Assembly: GCA_963836905.1 (NCBI GenBank)
Contig: CAWIKY010000006.1
Span: forward strand, 186,001-250,000
Length of the DNA stretch: 64,000 bases
Reading direction: 5' to 3'
From: CAWIKY01 sp963836905
Lineage (GTDB): Bacteria; Pseudomonadota; Alphaproteobacteria; Caulobacterales; Hyphomonadaceae
Part shown: positions 1 to 7,981 of the stretch, piece after piece
Layout of the letters: each line of letters starts with the position of its first letter
How positions within the stretch are numbered: position 1 is the stretch's first letter
Position numbers and translations under genes: made by a program
Notes under the pieces: model-generated
The model's database searches: none
The model's input: the letters and a program-made list of their open reading frames with translations, nothing else
What the model was told of the DNA's origin: nothing

Positions 1-699
1 CGGTTGCCGCCTGCCGACGGAGTGATGCTGCTGGCGGCACATGTCAGCCGCGCCGTCACGCTGACCGAATGGATGGACCCTTCGATTACCGATGAGGCGC
101 ACGCCTTCAAGCGGGATCCGGAACTGAACATCTACGATCCTGCGAACCCGCACCAGCCGCCCTATGACGAGGCATATGTTGCACGGTTCCGCAGCGCGCA
201 GATCGCCCGCAACCGGCGCATCACGTATTGGGTGAAGGCACAGCTCGAAGCCCTGAGAGCGGCAGGCGACCCGAACATGGAACGTGCCTTTACAGTGCAC
301 GGAACGATGGCCGATGTGCGCTGGACGGACCCGACGCAGGATCCATCGGACCGCAAACCGGGCACCTGTTATCTGGGGGACCCGCGCATCGCCAATGACG
401 GACCGGTCGGCCTGGCGAGGTTCTCGACCTTGCGGTCATGGCTGTCGCAATGGAGCTATGATGACACCAAAGCCCACGGGGAACGCAATGCGTCAGAGAT
501 TTCCTGCCCTGTGCTTGTGGTGAACAATACAGCCGATCTGGCCTGCACACCCTCCCATGCCCGCCGTCTTTTCGAGGCGGTGACACACTCCGACAAGCAG
601 TATGTCGATATTGAAGGGGCCGATCACTATTATATCGAACGGCGCGAAAAGATGGCTGAAGCCATTGATGCCGTTACAGGCTGGATCGCCGCGCGCTGA
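1..699 (+). CDS. alpha/beta hydrolase, C-terminal part (5' end outside window)
   Basis: The reading frame is open to the left edge, so the start and probably the nucleophile elbow lie upstream. The visible part of about 231 residues ends with the classic hydrolase tail: a strand followed by an Asp (VVNNTADLACTP, about residues 172-183) and a late His (EGADHYYI, about residues 203-210), which fit the acid and base of a Ser-Asp-His triad. The substrate cannot be told. The stop codon lies inside the 3' end of the opposite-strand EAL gene, so the two genes converge and overlap by about 26 bases. Confidence 0.75.
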   Translation, partial: RLPPADGVMLLAAHVSRAVTLTEWMDPSITDEAHAFKRDPELNIYDPANPHQPPYDEAYVARFRSAQIARNRRITYWVKAQLEALRAAGDPNMERAFTVHGTMADVRWTDPTQDPSDRKPGTCYLGDPRIANDGPVGLARFSTLRSWLSQWSYDDTKAHGERNASEISCPVLVVNNTADLACTPSHARRLFEAVTHSDKQYVDIEGADHYYIERREKMAEAIDAVTGWIAAR

Positions 700-2956
700 G
701 GGGAGTCACGTGCTTTAATGCGGTTGCCGCTTGGCCTATCTCTCCGCTCGTCATGGTCAAGGCTTCCAGAAACGTGATCAGGTCGGCGCAACGCACAGGC
801 CTTGAGATGTGATAGCCCTGCGCGAAATCAGCGCCCATGGTTGCGAGAAGGCCCTGGACGGTCTCGGTTTCGACCCCTTCGGCAACGACTTTCAGACCGA
901 GGCTGTGGGCAAGATCAATGGTCGATTTGACCAGAAGTGCATCGCTCGATCCTGATTGCATCTGCATGATGAAGCTTTTGTCGATCTTCAATTCGTCTGC
1001 CGGTATCTGGCGCAGATAGGTGAGGGACGAGAGACCCGTGCCGTAATCATCGATCGAGATTGTCAGCCCGGCTTTCCGAAGACGGAGGATATTGGCCCGC
1101 GCTGAAACAGGGTCGTCCATGACGGCTGTCTCGGTAATCTCGAAGCAGAAATGCCGACCCTCCGTCCCGATCAGACCGAGCAGGGCATCTATCGCGGAGG
1201 TTTCGGTCAGCAGGCGACTTGAAAGGTTGATGGCGATCTTCAGATCATGGCCTGAATCGGACAAGGCAACCCGGTCTCTAAGGGCCTGTTCGACGACCCA
1301 CTCGGTCAGGGGACGGACAAAGCCCGTTTCCTCCGCCAGGGTTATGAACCGGTCGGGCGATACGAAACCGTGCACGGGATGTTGCCATCGCATGAGAGCT
1401 TCGGCAGCGTAGATTTGGCCTGTGCGCAGGTCCAGCTTGGGCTGGTAGGCCAGCCAGACGTCTCCGGACACCATGCTTCCGGTCAAATCGCTCATCAGGG
1501 CCAGCGATCCGCGCGGGTCGCCGTACTTCGCGCTATCGAAAAAGCCGATGGCCTGACGTTGCGCCCGCATCTGTTCGAGCGCGCAACTGGCGCAATCAAT
1601 CGGCTCGAGACCGTTATTCTCTTTCAGATCACAAATGCCGACGACCACCCGGACATCCACTCGCTCGCTGCCGATCTGGACCGGTCCGGTACCACGGGTA
1701 TTGGCCGGATCGAAGAGGGAGATGATCTCGTCACGGTCTTTGGCAAGGGCCAGAACTCCGATGACATCGCTGGCCAACCGCGCGCAAAGAATGACGTTTC
1801 GTGAGGAGGCGATGTACTCGGCAACCCGCACCAGCACGGCATTGGTATGCTCGAACCCGATGACAGTGCGGATTTGTTCGAGACGCTCCAGCCCCACAGC
1901 GATAACGAATGTGTTGCCGGGTCCGCTTTCCGCCAGCCGTCTCTCGATGGCGGTATCCAGTGCACGCCGGTTGGGCAGGTCTGTCTCGGTATCGCTGAGC
2001 GACAGTCGGGTGATGTGCGCTTCGCGTTGCTCGATCCGTCGGGCCATATCCATGAAGTTAGCGGACAGACGCCCCACTTCATCGCGCGAGGTCACGGCCA
2101 GGGTCAGTGGCTTGCCATCGGCCAGATCGCGCACCGCCCGGTCCAGTGTGCGGACAGGCGTCGTGATACTTCGTGAGATGATGCTGCAGAAGAGCGCGAA
2201 GACGAGCAAAGCGACCAGACCGACAAGGAAAGTTGCCGTAAAGGTTGGCTGGTATGGGGCCAAAGCGGCGCTGAGCGGATAGTGCAGCGTCAGGCTCTCG
2301 GACTCGGTTCCGGTAAAGCCTGTAAGGTCACGCACCGAAACGATATCCCGGGACATGTCGCCGGCATCCCTGGCCAGCGATACCTTGATCGGCAGCGCAG
2401 CGAGCGCTTCGATCTCGCGCATGGCGGCGGGTCCCAGATCGTCGGCCAGTATCAGCCAGCCAACCAGTCGCGGTGCGTTAATCGGGACCGAGACCGCGTG
2501 AAACGGATCGTCGCCGACAAAGAGCACGCCGGCGCGATTCCCTTCCGCTTCGATTGCGTTGAGTATGAGATCAGGGGTTGCGAGCTGTCTTGTGGTTCCG
2601 GCTTCGATGCCGCGTCCGTCCGTCAGGACAACAAAGGCCCGCGCAATCTGTACCCTGTCCTTGAGGTTGACCAAAGCGGACGCGATCGTTGCGATGTCCT
2701 CTGTCGCAACCGCTTCGCGGAAGCCGAAATCGGCACCCAGCGTTTCAGCTGTCTGTACTAGCTGACGTTCATTGATCTCCCAGAGGCGGTCCTGAACCTC
2801 ACCGGTAGCTTCCAGCGACGCTTCGACCTGCTGAATAGCGTTCACGCGCAGAAAGCCGAAAAGGGTCGCCGACATGGCGACAAGGATCAATGCCGCCAGA
2901 CTGCCGAACCAGACGAGCAGACGCGTGTCGAGGCGATGCAGCCAGCGGACATGCAT
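674..2956 (-). CDS. membrane-bound GGDEF/EAL c-di-GMP phosphodiesterase with HAMP domain
   Basis: About 760 residues. A first membrane helix (about 11-34) is followed by a periplasmic sensor region of about 200 residues, a second helix (about 240-262), a HAMP segment, a GGDEF-like domain and a C-terminal EAL domain. The GGDEF signature is degenerate (RLASDVIGV), so cyclase activity is unlikely. The EAL domain keeps AEALMRW, FEITETAVM, IDDYGTGLSSL and EGVETE, so c-di-GMP hydrolysis is likely. The ATG at 2956 shares its A with the TGA of the upstream cupredoxin-like gene (TGATG), implying translational coupling; an in-frame start further upstream would run through that gene. The periplasmic domain presumably senses something linked to the neighbouring exported proteins (inference). 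Confidence 0.88.
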   Translation of the reverse strand: MHVRWLHRLDTRLLVWFGSLAALILVAMSATLFGFLRVNAIQQVEASLEATGEVQDRLWEINERQLVQTAETLGADFGFREAVATEDIATIASALVNLKDRVQIARAFVVLTDGRGIEAGTTRQLATPDLILNAIEAEGNRAGVLFVGDDPFHAVSVPINAPRLVGWLILADDLGPAAMREIEALAALPIKVSLARDAGDMSRDIVSVRDLTGFTGTESESLTLHYPLSAALAPYQPTFTATFLVGLVALLVFALFCSIISRSITTPVRTLDRAVRDLADGKPLTLAVTSRDEVGRLSANFMDMARRIEQREAHITRLSLSDTETDLPNRRALDTAIERRLAESGPGNTFVIAVGLERLEQIRTVIGFEHTNAVLVRVAEYIASSRNVILCARLASDVIGVLALAKDRDEIISLFDPANTRGTGPVQIGSERVDVRVVVGICDLKENNGLEPIDCASCALEQMRAQRQAIGFFDSAKYGDPRGSLALMSDLTGSMVSGDVWLAYQPKLDLRTGQIYAAEALMRWQHPVHGFVSPDRFITLAEETGFVRPLTEWVVEQALRDRVALSDSGHDLKIAINLSSRLLTETSAIDALLGLIGTEGRHFCFEITETAVMDDPVSARANILRLRKAGLTISIDDYGTGLSSLTYLRQIPADELKIDKSFIMQMQSGSSDALLVKSTIDLAHSLGLKVVAEGVETETVQGLLATMGADFAQGYHISRPVRCADLITFLEALTMTSGEIGQAATALKHVTPLSARRSSL

Positions 2957-3573
2957 CAGTGGTGTGCCGGGTCGATGGCAGCTTTCAACTCGATTCTGGC
3001 TGCAAGTGTGGAGCCATCGCCAGGTCGGACAAGCACATAGTCTTTGGAGGGCTTCTGATCGGGATGCCATACGGTGACGGTCGTGAGGTCTTCAGGCACT
3101 TCCCCCAGATCGACGACGCCATTCTCATCCGTCTTTCCGGCAAACGGCGTATCCACGACGCGTATATAGCCGACCATCCCGTCATGAATGTTGCAACCGA
3201 CCGCCACGATCCCGGGCGCCTCGAAGGTAATAAAACGTTTCTCTTCGCGCCCGTAGAGGCGCAGTTCGAAGCGGTTGCCCTTCGAGAAGGAATAGACGTG
3301 GTGGCGGACCCGGTCATGATTGGGGAAAGTGACATCGCTGCCTACTGACGCGATGAGCACATAGGGGACGAACTGGATATTCTCCTGCACCATCTCGGCC
3401 GGCCAGTCGAACGAAACTGGCTCCGGCGCCTTTGGCGATTTCGTTTCCACCATAACCACGGCATGGCGAACCGGCATACCGGCCTCATCGATAACCTTAA
3501 CAACAAGAGGTTGTGCAAATACTGATAATGGAAAAATTCCAGGCAGCGAGATCAAGAGAACGAAGTATTTCAT
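2956..3573 (-). CDS. secreted cupredoxin-like protein (methylamine utilization protein MauL-like annotation class)
   Basis: 205 residues starting MKYFVLLISLPG with a Sec signal peptide ending near VFA-QP. A carboxypeptidase-regulatory-like strand region precedes a cupredoxin domain. A type 1 copper site can be read: His in VRHHVYSF, then Cys, His and Met in GCNIHDGMVG. It therefore probably binds copper in the periplasm and carries electrons or senses redox state (inference). The 3' end overlaps the start of the EAL gene by one base, so both are made from one message. The start at 3573 is chosen because the signal peptide begins there; the frame stays open upstream to 3924 without signal features. 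Confidence 0.8.
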   Translation of the reverse strand: MKYFVLLISLPGIFPLSVFAQPLVVKVIDEAGMPVRHAVVMVETKSPKAPEPVSFDWPAEMVQENIQFVPYVLIASVGSDVTFPNHDRVRHHVYSFSKGNRFELRLYGREEKRFITFEAPGIVAVGCNIHDGMVGYIRVVDTPFAGKTDENGVVDLGEVPEDLTTVTVWHPDQKPSKDYVLVRPGDGSTLAARIELKAAIDPAHH

Positions 3574-3637
3574 ACCTTGAAGGGCATACACGCCAGCTTT
3601 TACCAAATCTTGAATAAACCTGGCGCAAAGACGGTTA

Positions 3638-4549
3638 ATGCATGCTTCTTTTTCCTGCATCCGACGCTGCCCACCGGCCTTGCGTTTCATGGCGACAACG
3701 ACCTTTTCATGTCTTTTCTTCTGCGCGCCTGCAAAAGCCTTTCCGGTCATGCCGGAGACGGGCGGAAAACTTCTTCTCACGCGCGGTGTCAGCTCGATTG
3801 ATGGCAGCGGTGGCGGCGGGTTGACACCCTGGGCTCTGATTACCGGTAACGAGACCGAGCGCGGTATAGGCGCGACCGCATTCGCGACGACGGCGCATCT
3901 GCCTGATTTCGACCTGACAGTCATAGGCGGCGGTATCGGCTTTTATGACCGTTTCGAGGTCAGCTATTCCCGCCAGACGTTCGACACCGGCGATACCGGT
4001 CCGAAACTTGGCCTGACGCAAGGCTTTACCTTCGGTCAGGATATCTTCGGTGCCAAGCTGCGGCTCGCGGGCGATGCTGTCTATGCACAGGACAGCCCTC
4101 TGCCCCAGATTTCGGTCGGTGCGTTCTGGAAACAGGCTGATCATGGTCAGCTCTTGCGTGTACTTGGAGCGCAAGACGACGCGGGCGGCGAGCTATATGC
4201 GTCCGCTACGAAGCTGTTGCTTGCACAAAGTCTGCTCGTTTCAGGGACGCTTCGCTATACCGAAGCCAACCAGAACGGGCTCCTTGGGTTCGGTGGCAAT
4301 GACGGGTATTCGCTGCAGCCGGAAGTCTCTGTCGGTTATATGGTATCGCGCCGTCTCGTGATCGGGGCCGAATACCGGTCCAAACCGGATGCGCTGGGGT
4401 TTGCACGCGAGGATGACTGGGTCGATCTCTTCGCCGCGTTCGCCTTCAACGAACACATTTCCGCGACGATTGCTTATGCTGATCTCGGCTCGATTGCCGG
4501 TTTCGACGATCAGCGCGGTATCTATCTTTCGCTTCAGGCCGGGTTTTGA
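3638..4549 (+). CDS. DUF3034 family outer-membrane beta-barrel-like protein
   Basis: Up to 303 residues. A hydrophobic export signal ends near APAKA-FP, followed by a glycine-rich SSIDGSGGGGLTPWA segment and alternating amphipathic strands ending in the aromatic terminus SLQAGF, typical of an outer-membrane barrel. This matches the DUF3034 family as I know it; no biochemical function is established. Two starts are possible: ATG 3638 gives a signal peptide with a basic n-region, ATG 3689 leaves a longer divergent promoter space but a signal without basic residues. It is divergent from the cupredoxin/EAL pair and nearly abuts the globin gene, so one regulon is likely. Confidence 0.72.
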   Translation: MHASFSCIRRCPPALRFMATTTFSCLFFCAPAKAFPVMPETGGKLLLTRGVSSIDGSGGGGLTPWALITGNETERGIGATAFATTAHLPDFDLTVIGGGIGFYDRFEVSYSRQTFDTGDTGPKLGLTQGFTFGQDIFGAKLRLAGDAVYAQDSPLPQISVGAFWKQADHGQLLRVLGAQDDAGGELYASATKLLLAQSLLVSGTLRYTEANQNGLLGFGGNDGYSLQPEVSVGYMVSRRLVIGAEYRSKPDALGFAREDDWVDLFAAFAFNEHISATIAYADLGSIAGFDDQRGIYLSLQAGF

Positions 4550-4551
4550 TC

Positions 4552-5056
4552 ATGTATCTTCGCGTCCTTCTTGCGTTTCTGATCTGCGCGGTCACAGCAT
4601 CGGCCGAAACGCCGCAAACGCCGCAAACGCCGCACGGCGAATTGCCCGTCGACCCCTATGTCCAGAGCGACGCCAATGCCGGGGCCGATCCGGTAAAGGG
4701 TGAGCGTCTGTTTACAGCGTTCAATGGTCAGGCGGGCATCGACCGGATCGTTCGATGGCATGGTCGACCGGATCATCATCGACCCTCGCATTGCCGATAT
4801 TTTCAGGGCGTCGGATCTGGTGCGTTTGCGGCGCACGCTGAAGGAACAGGTCTGCTTTCTACTGAACGGGCCATGCAGCTATACCGGGCGCGACATGGTC
4901 AGTGCGCATGCCGATCTGGGCATCACCACGGCAGAGTTCAATGCACTGGTCGAAGCCCTGCAGGCGGCAATGAACGAAGAGGGCGTACCGTTTGCCGCGC
5001 AAAACCGGCTGGTCGCCAAGCTTGCGCCCATGCACCGCGATGTCGTGACCCGCTAG
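4552..5056 (+). CDS. exported group 1 truncated hemoglobin, interrupted by a +1 frameshift
   Basis: The first frame encodes a signal peptide (MYLRVLLAFLICAVTASA), a TPQ repeat and the globin start GERLFTAFNGQAGIDRIV. The rest (DRIIIDPRIADIF, LLNGPCSYTGRDM, AHADLGIT, LAPMHRDVV) is in the next frame up to TAG 5056. Removing one T at 4751-4752 joins them into a 167-residue protein. The His of AHADLGIT fits the proximal haem ligand; the usual Tyr at B10 is not seen. An exported truncated globin would bind O2 or NO in the periplasm (inference). It lies two bases after the DUF3034 stop and is probably cotranscribed with it. The break looks like a sequence error. Confidence 0.72.
4607..4633 (+). repeat. 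three tandem copies of a 9-bp unit (aaacgccgc)
   Basis: Three exact 9-base copies lie in frame just after the globin signal peptide and encode the TPQTPQTP linker. A change in copy number would keep the reading frame. Confidence 0.7.
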
Positions 5057-5076
5057 CCGAAACGATTTCCGTTCAT

Positions 5077-5102
5077 GGAACAATCATGTTGGGTGATGTG
5101 TT
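5077..5102 (+). promoter_or_regulatory. EcfG-like promoter candidate for the OmpA lipoprotein gene
   Basis: GGAAC at 5077-5081, 17 bases, then TGTT at 5099-5102. The alphaproteobacterial general-stress sigma factor EcfG is known to use GGAAC-N16/17-CGTT, so this is one mismatch away. It sits about 55 bases before the ATG at 5157, a sensible leader length. It is a pattern match only. Confidence 0.35.
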
Positions 5103-5156
5103 CTGCTTATGACCGGATTTTTCCGGCAGACGAATTCATAAATACGGAGTCTTTTC

Positions 5157-5807
5157 ATGAAGAAATATCTGATTGCAGGCGGCCTTGCCGCGACTATGCT
5201 TGCCGGTTGCGCAACGGACGGATCGGGCCCCAGCCGGAATGTTTTGACAGGGGCTGGCCTCGGCGCGCTTGGCGGCGCAGCACTTGGTACGCTCGCAGGC
5301 GGCGATGATGGCCGTAATGCTGCTATTGGCGCAGCCGTGGGTGCGATCGCTGGCGGTTCGGCCGGTGCGTACATGGACCGTCAGGAAGCCGCGCTTCGTC
5401 AGCGGACCGCAGGCACAGGCATCGAAGTCGTCCGCCAGGGTGACCAGATCCAGCTCGTTGCGCCATCGAATGTGACGTTCAAGGTGAACAGCTCGGATAT
5501 TCTACCCGCTTTTTACCCGTCTCTGAATGACGTTGCGGCCACGCTTGTGGATTTCCCGTCGACAGCCGTTGATATTATCGGCCACGCCTCGTCTGACGGC
5601 GATGATGCTTATAACCAGCAGCTTTCCGAGCGCCGCGCCGCATCGGTCCAGACCTATCTGGTCAATCGCGGCGTCCGCCCTGTCCGGATGCAGGCCTATG
5701 GCCGCGGTGAAACGCAGCCGATCGCCGACAATTCAACCCAGGCCGGGCGCGAAGCGAACCGCCGGGTCGAAATCATTCTGACGCCGATTACCGATCAGAC
5801 AGCCTGA
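5157..5807 (+). CDS. OmpA-family lipoprotein with glycine-zipper segment
   Basis: 216 residues. A lipoprotein signal with lipobox LAGC (residues 15-18) is followed by a glycine-zipper stretch (about 32-75, GALGGAALG and AIAGGSAGA repeats) and an OmpA C-terminal peptidoglycan-binding domain (about 90-210). The latter carries the IIGHASSDGDDAYNQQLSERRA core and the NRRVEI end. This is the YiaD-like type that links the outer membrane to peptidoglycan. A strong GGAG lies before the ATG, and an EcfG-like promoter candidate upstream suggests stress control. A terminator follows directly. Confidence 0.9.
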   Translation: MKKYLIAGGLAATMLAGCATDGSGPSRNVLTGAGLGALGGAALGTLAGGDDGRNAAIGAAVGAIAGGSAGAYMDRQEAALRQRTAGTGIEVVRQGDQIQLVAPSNVTFKVNSSDILPAFYPSLNDVAATLVDFPSTAVDIIGHASSDGDDAYNQQLSERRAASVQTYLVNRGVRPVRMQAYGRGETQPIADNSTQAGREANRRVEIILTPITDQTA

Positions 5808-5830
5808 TTGTTCCGGTCATAGCTCACTTG

Positions 5831-5857
5831 AAAGGGTCGCCTTAGGGCGGCCCTTTT
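5831..5857 (+). terminator. rho-independent terminator after the OmpA lipoprotein gene
   Basis: A 10-bp stem (AAGGGTCGCC / GGCGGCCCTT, one G-T pair) with a TTAG loop followed by Ts, 24 bases after the stop codon. Confidence 0.8.
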
Positions 5858-6325
5858 GCGTGGAGCCGGACCGTTTCAGGTGTGCGTGACGTAGACCAGA
5901 GACGAGAAGACCTTGCCCGCCATGACGATGGTCAGGGCCCAGAAGCCCCATCTGCATGCCGCAACCACCTGTTCGCGGCTCGGCTTGCGAACCGTTGCTC
6001 TCGCAACAGAAATTTGTTTGACCTGAAGTCTTTTCATGTTTCCCACCGATGTTTCCCCGTACCACTCTGCCTTCGTGGGCAGAATGTGAGGTTTCATACT
6101 AGCGTCGGACGCGTGGAAAAGCGAGACCATGAAGGTTAACACAAGTGAAAAATCTGCACATGCCTGTCGGGCGGGCGCGGGCAGGCATCCTTTGTGCAAG
6201 GGTGATACAACAGTTTCTTCAGCTTGTCGCTTGAATCTCCCGCGTGGTCGCGGCAAGTGTCGCCGGTTGCCATTTTCCCGTGATCGAGCGTCCGGCGTTT
6301 GATCCCATCAGATGATAGACCCGTC
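5858..6325. other. gene-poor interval between the OmpA terminator and the 6.3-kb gene
   Basis: About 470 bases without a confidently recognised gene. The only candidate is a short minus-strand reading frame at 5876-6037, listed separately. I see no repeat or RNA gene here. Confidence 0.5.
5876..6037 (-). CDS. possible 53-residue single-helix membrane protein
   Basis: The frame starting MKRLQVKQISVARATVRK has a basic N-terminal half, then a hydrophobic segment (WGFWALTIVMAGKVFSSLVY) that could span the membrane. A weak GGTGGGA lies before the ATG at 6037. The frame stays open upstream to 6256 with less protein-like content. No family is recognised; it could be chance, although nothing else fills this interval. 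Confidence 0.35.
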   Translation of the reverse strand: MKRLQVKQISVARATVRKPSREQVVAACRWGFWALTIVMAGKVFSSLVYVTHT

Positions 6326-7438
6326 ATGTTCCATAGTGCCTTCGACAGCGTTTCCGTCACGCTCGCGGCCTCCTCGACCGCTCCATCGGTCGCAGGCATT
6401 GCTGCCGCAGACCTTCCGCTCCTGCCGCTTGCGACCGTCGGGCTGACCGCTCTGGTGCTGGCCCTGATTGCCGCTCTGGTGGTCGTAGCGTTATTTAGCT
6501 GGAACCTCTTTCGGCGTATCTCCGCCCAGGCGGTGATTGCATCAGTGCGGGGCGCGGATGTTGCCGGACCAAAAGTCCTGATCGCAAACATGTCCGGCAA
6601 ACGCTCCGGCAAGATAAGCCATGCTGTTGTCGATGCGTTCAGGGACCATCTCGGGCTGTTCAATTTCGGCGGCAATTTTCACGTTGCGGGTCTGACCGTA
6701 GGCGGGCTCGATCTGGCCCACGGGCTGACGCCGGAAGGTATCGCCTTACTCAAGGACGTCGCAGCGCGCGCCGACGCGGCGATGGTGGTCATTGGTCGGC
6801 CGGACCCTGAGGACGTCTCTCTTTACCGGATTGCCATGATCCGCCGGGAAGATCTTGAGGATGGCGGTCTGGTCGGTCTGCTCATGCATGAAATTTCGGC
6901 CGACCCCGACCTTTGGACAGACGCACAGAGACAAGCTCTTGCCTGGTCGGGGGCCATGGCATTGCAGCCCTCGCTCGCACGGCCGACTGATTTTCGTCCG
7001 GAGCGTCTAGTTCCGGTGCTTGAGGCCGTCCGGCCGTTGCTCGCCGAGCCGGCCTCGGCGACCGGAGAGGCACGCATCAGGATGGCGGATGCCTATGGGG
7101 CTGGCGCCGTATTTCTATCCGAGGCGCTGAAAGATGACGAATGGCGGACGCAGGCGCTGGAGGCTCTGCAGTCACGTCTGACACGTCTGACGCCGCAGGA
7201 TGATCCACTCCTGCATGCCAGGTCGAGAATTTCTCTGGGCCGCGCGCTGTTGATGGAATGTGAACGCAAGTTCGATCCGGCTCGGCTGGACGAGGCCAAG
7301 GCCCACATACAGGCGGGTATCGACGCGCTTCGCGGTCAGCCCTCGCTCGAGCTTATGGAAGCAGGCCTGTCGTTTCTGAAGCGAGCCGAAAACGTGACCG
7401 ACAACCGCAAGCGGTTTTCGATCAACTGGCAGGGCTAG
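6326..7438 (+). CDS. membrane-anchored protein of unknown function
   Basis: 370 residues from ATG 6326; a TTG nine codons earlier is less likely. A hydrophobic segment at about residues 32-58 (LATVGLTALVLALIAALVVVALF) anchors it, followed by a basic FRRI and a long soluble part. The C-terminal half is helical with Ala/Leu-rich repeats (AEPASATGEARIRMADAYGAG, LLHARSRISLGRALL) that resemble TPR-type packing without a clear consensus. It ends in a 4-base convergent overlap with the minus-strand gene at 7435. I do not recognise a family. Confidence 0.7.
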   Translation: MFHSAFDSVSVTLAASSTAPSVAGIAAADLPLLPLATVGLTALVLALIAALVVVALFSWNLFRRISAQAVIASVRGADVAGPKVLIANMSGKRSGKISHAVVDAFRDHLGLFNFGGNFHVAGLTVGGLDLAHGLTPEGIALLKDVAARADAAMVVIGRPDPEDVSLYRIAMIRREDLEDGGLVGLLMHEISADPDLWTDAQRQALAWSGAMALQPSLARPTDFRPERLVPVLEAVRPLLAEPASATGEARIRMADAYGAGAVFLSEALKDDEWRTQALEALQSRLTRLTPQDDPLLHARSRISLGRALLMECERKFDPARLDEAKAHIQAGIDALRGQPSLELMEAGLSFLKRAENVTDNRKRFSINWQG

Positions 7439-7890
7439 CGGGCAGGATAGATGATGGCCGAGGAAATGGTGACTTCGGCGACGCCCTTGCCAAGCACTCT
7501 GTCGGCCGCCCGCTGCAAACCGGCCTGCATCATGTCCAGATCGGGTACGGTGTCGGGCAGATAGCTGACATTGATATAGCCATTGACGGCCGAACGCAGG
7601 GCATCACGAACACGCGGCATGTTGGCTTCGGCTGTCTTCCGGGCTGCGGCGTCCTTGATGTCCAGACCGGCATCCAGCGCCATCAGGCCTCCAAACCCAT
7701 CCGGAGTAGCGACCGCCGCCTTCAACCCGGCTACAGCGATATAGGTCGATGAGCCTGTAATACGTGCCGTAGCCTTGTCCTGTTGCGCGGTCGACGGCGC
7801 TGCCGCCTGAGCAGGGGCGAGGGCAAGGCCGAAGCCCGCCCAAATGCAGGCAAGGGCGACGCCGCGGATAAGGTTTGCGGTCAGTTTCAT
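7435..7890 (-). CDS. small secreted protein of unknown function (FliL-like tail)
   Basis: About 151 residues from ATG 7890; a GTG three codons upstream is also possible. A signal peptide ends near AQAAA. The mature part ends with a helix and strand (VRDALRSAVNGYINVSYLPD then VLGKGVAEVTISSAIIYPAR). These recall the end of FliL-like domains, in which a C-terminal strand follows a helix, but I would not assign that function. It converges with the preceding plus-strand gene. Confidence 0.6.
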   Translation of the reverse strand: MKLTANLIRGVALACIWAGFGLALAPAQAAAPSTAQQDKATARITGSSTYIAVAGLKAAVATPDGFGGLMALDAGLDIKDAAARKTAEANMPRVRDALRSAVNGYINVSYLPDTVPDLDMMQAGLQRAADRVLGKGVAEVTISSAIIYPAR

Positions 7891-7981
7891 GACTGACACA
7901 CTAAACCCAGGCGGTTAAGATTTTACCGGTTGAACCTGCAGGATTTGTCTGACTTCGATGGCGCGAGGGATTGAGACGTCC

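Noticed and set aside
4740..4760. Programmed +1 frameshift in the globin gene
   Set aside because: No slippery-site logic or stimulatory structure is visible, and seven more +1 insertions of the same kind elsewhere favour sequence error.
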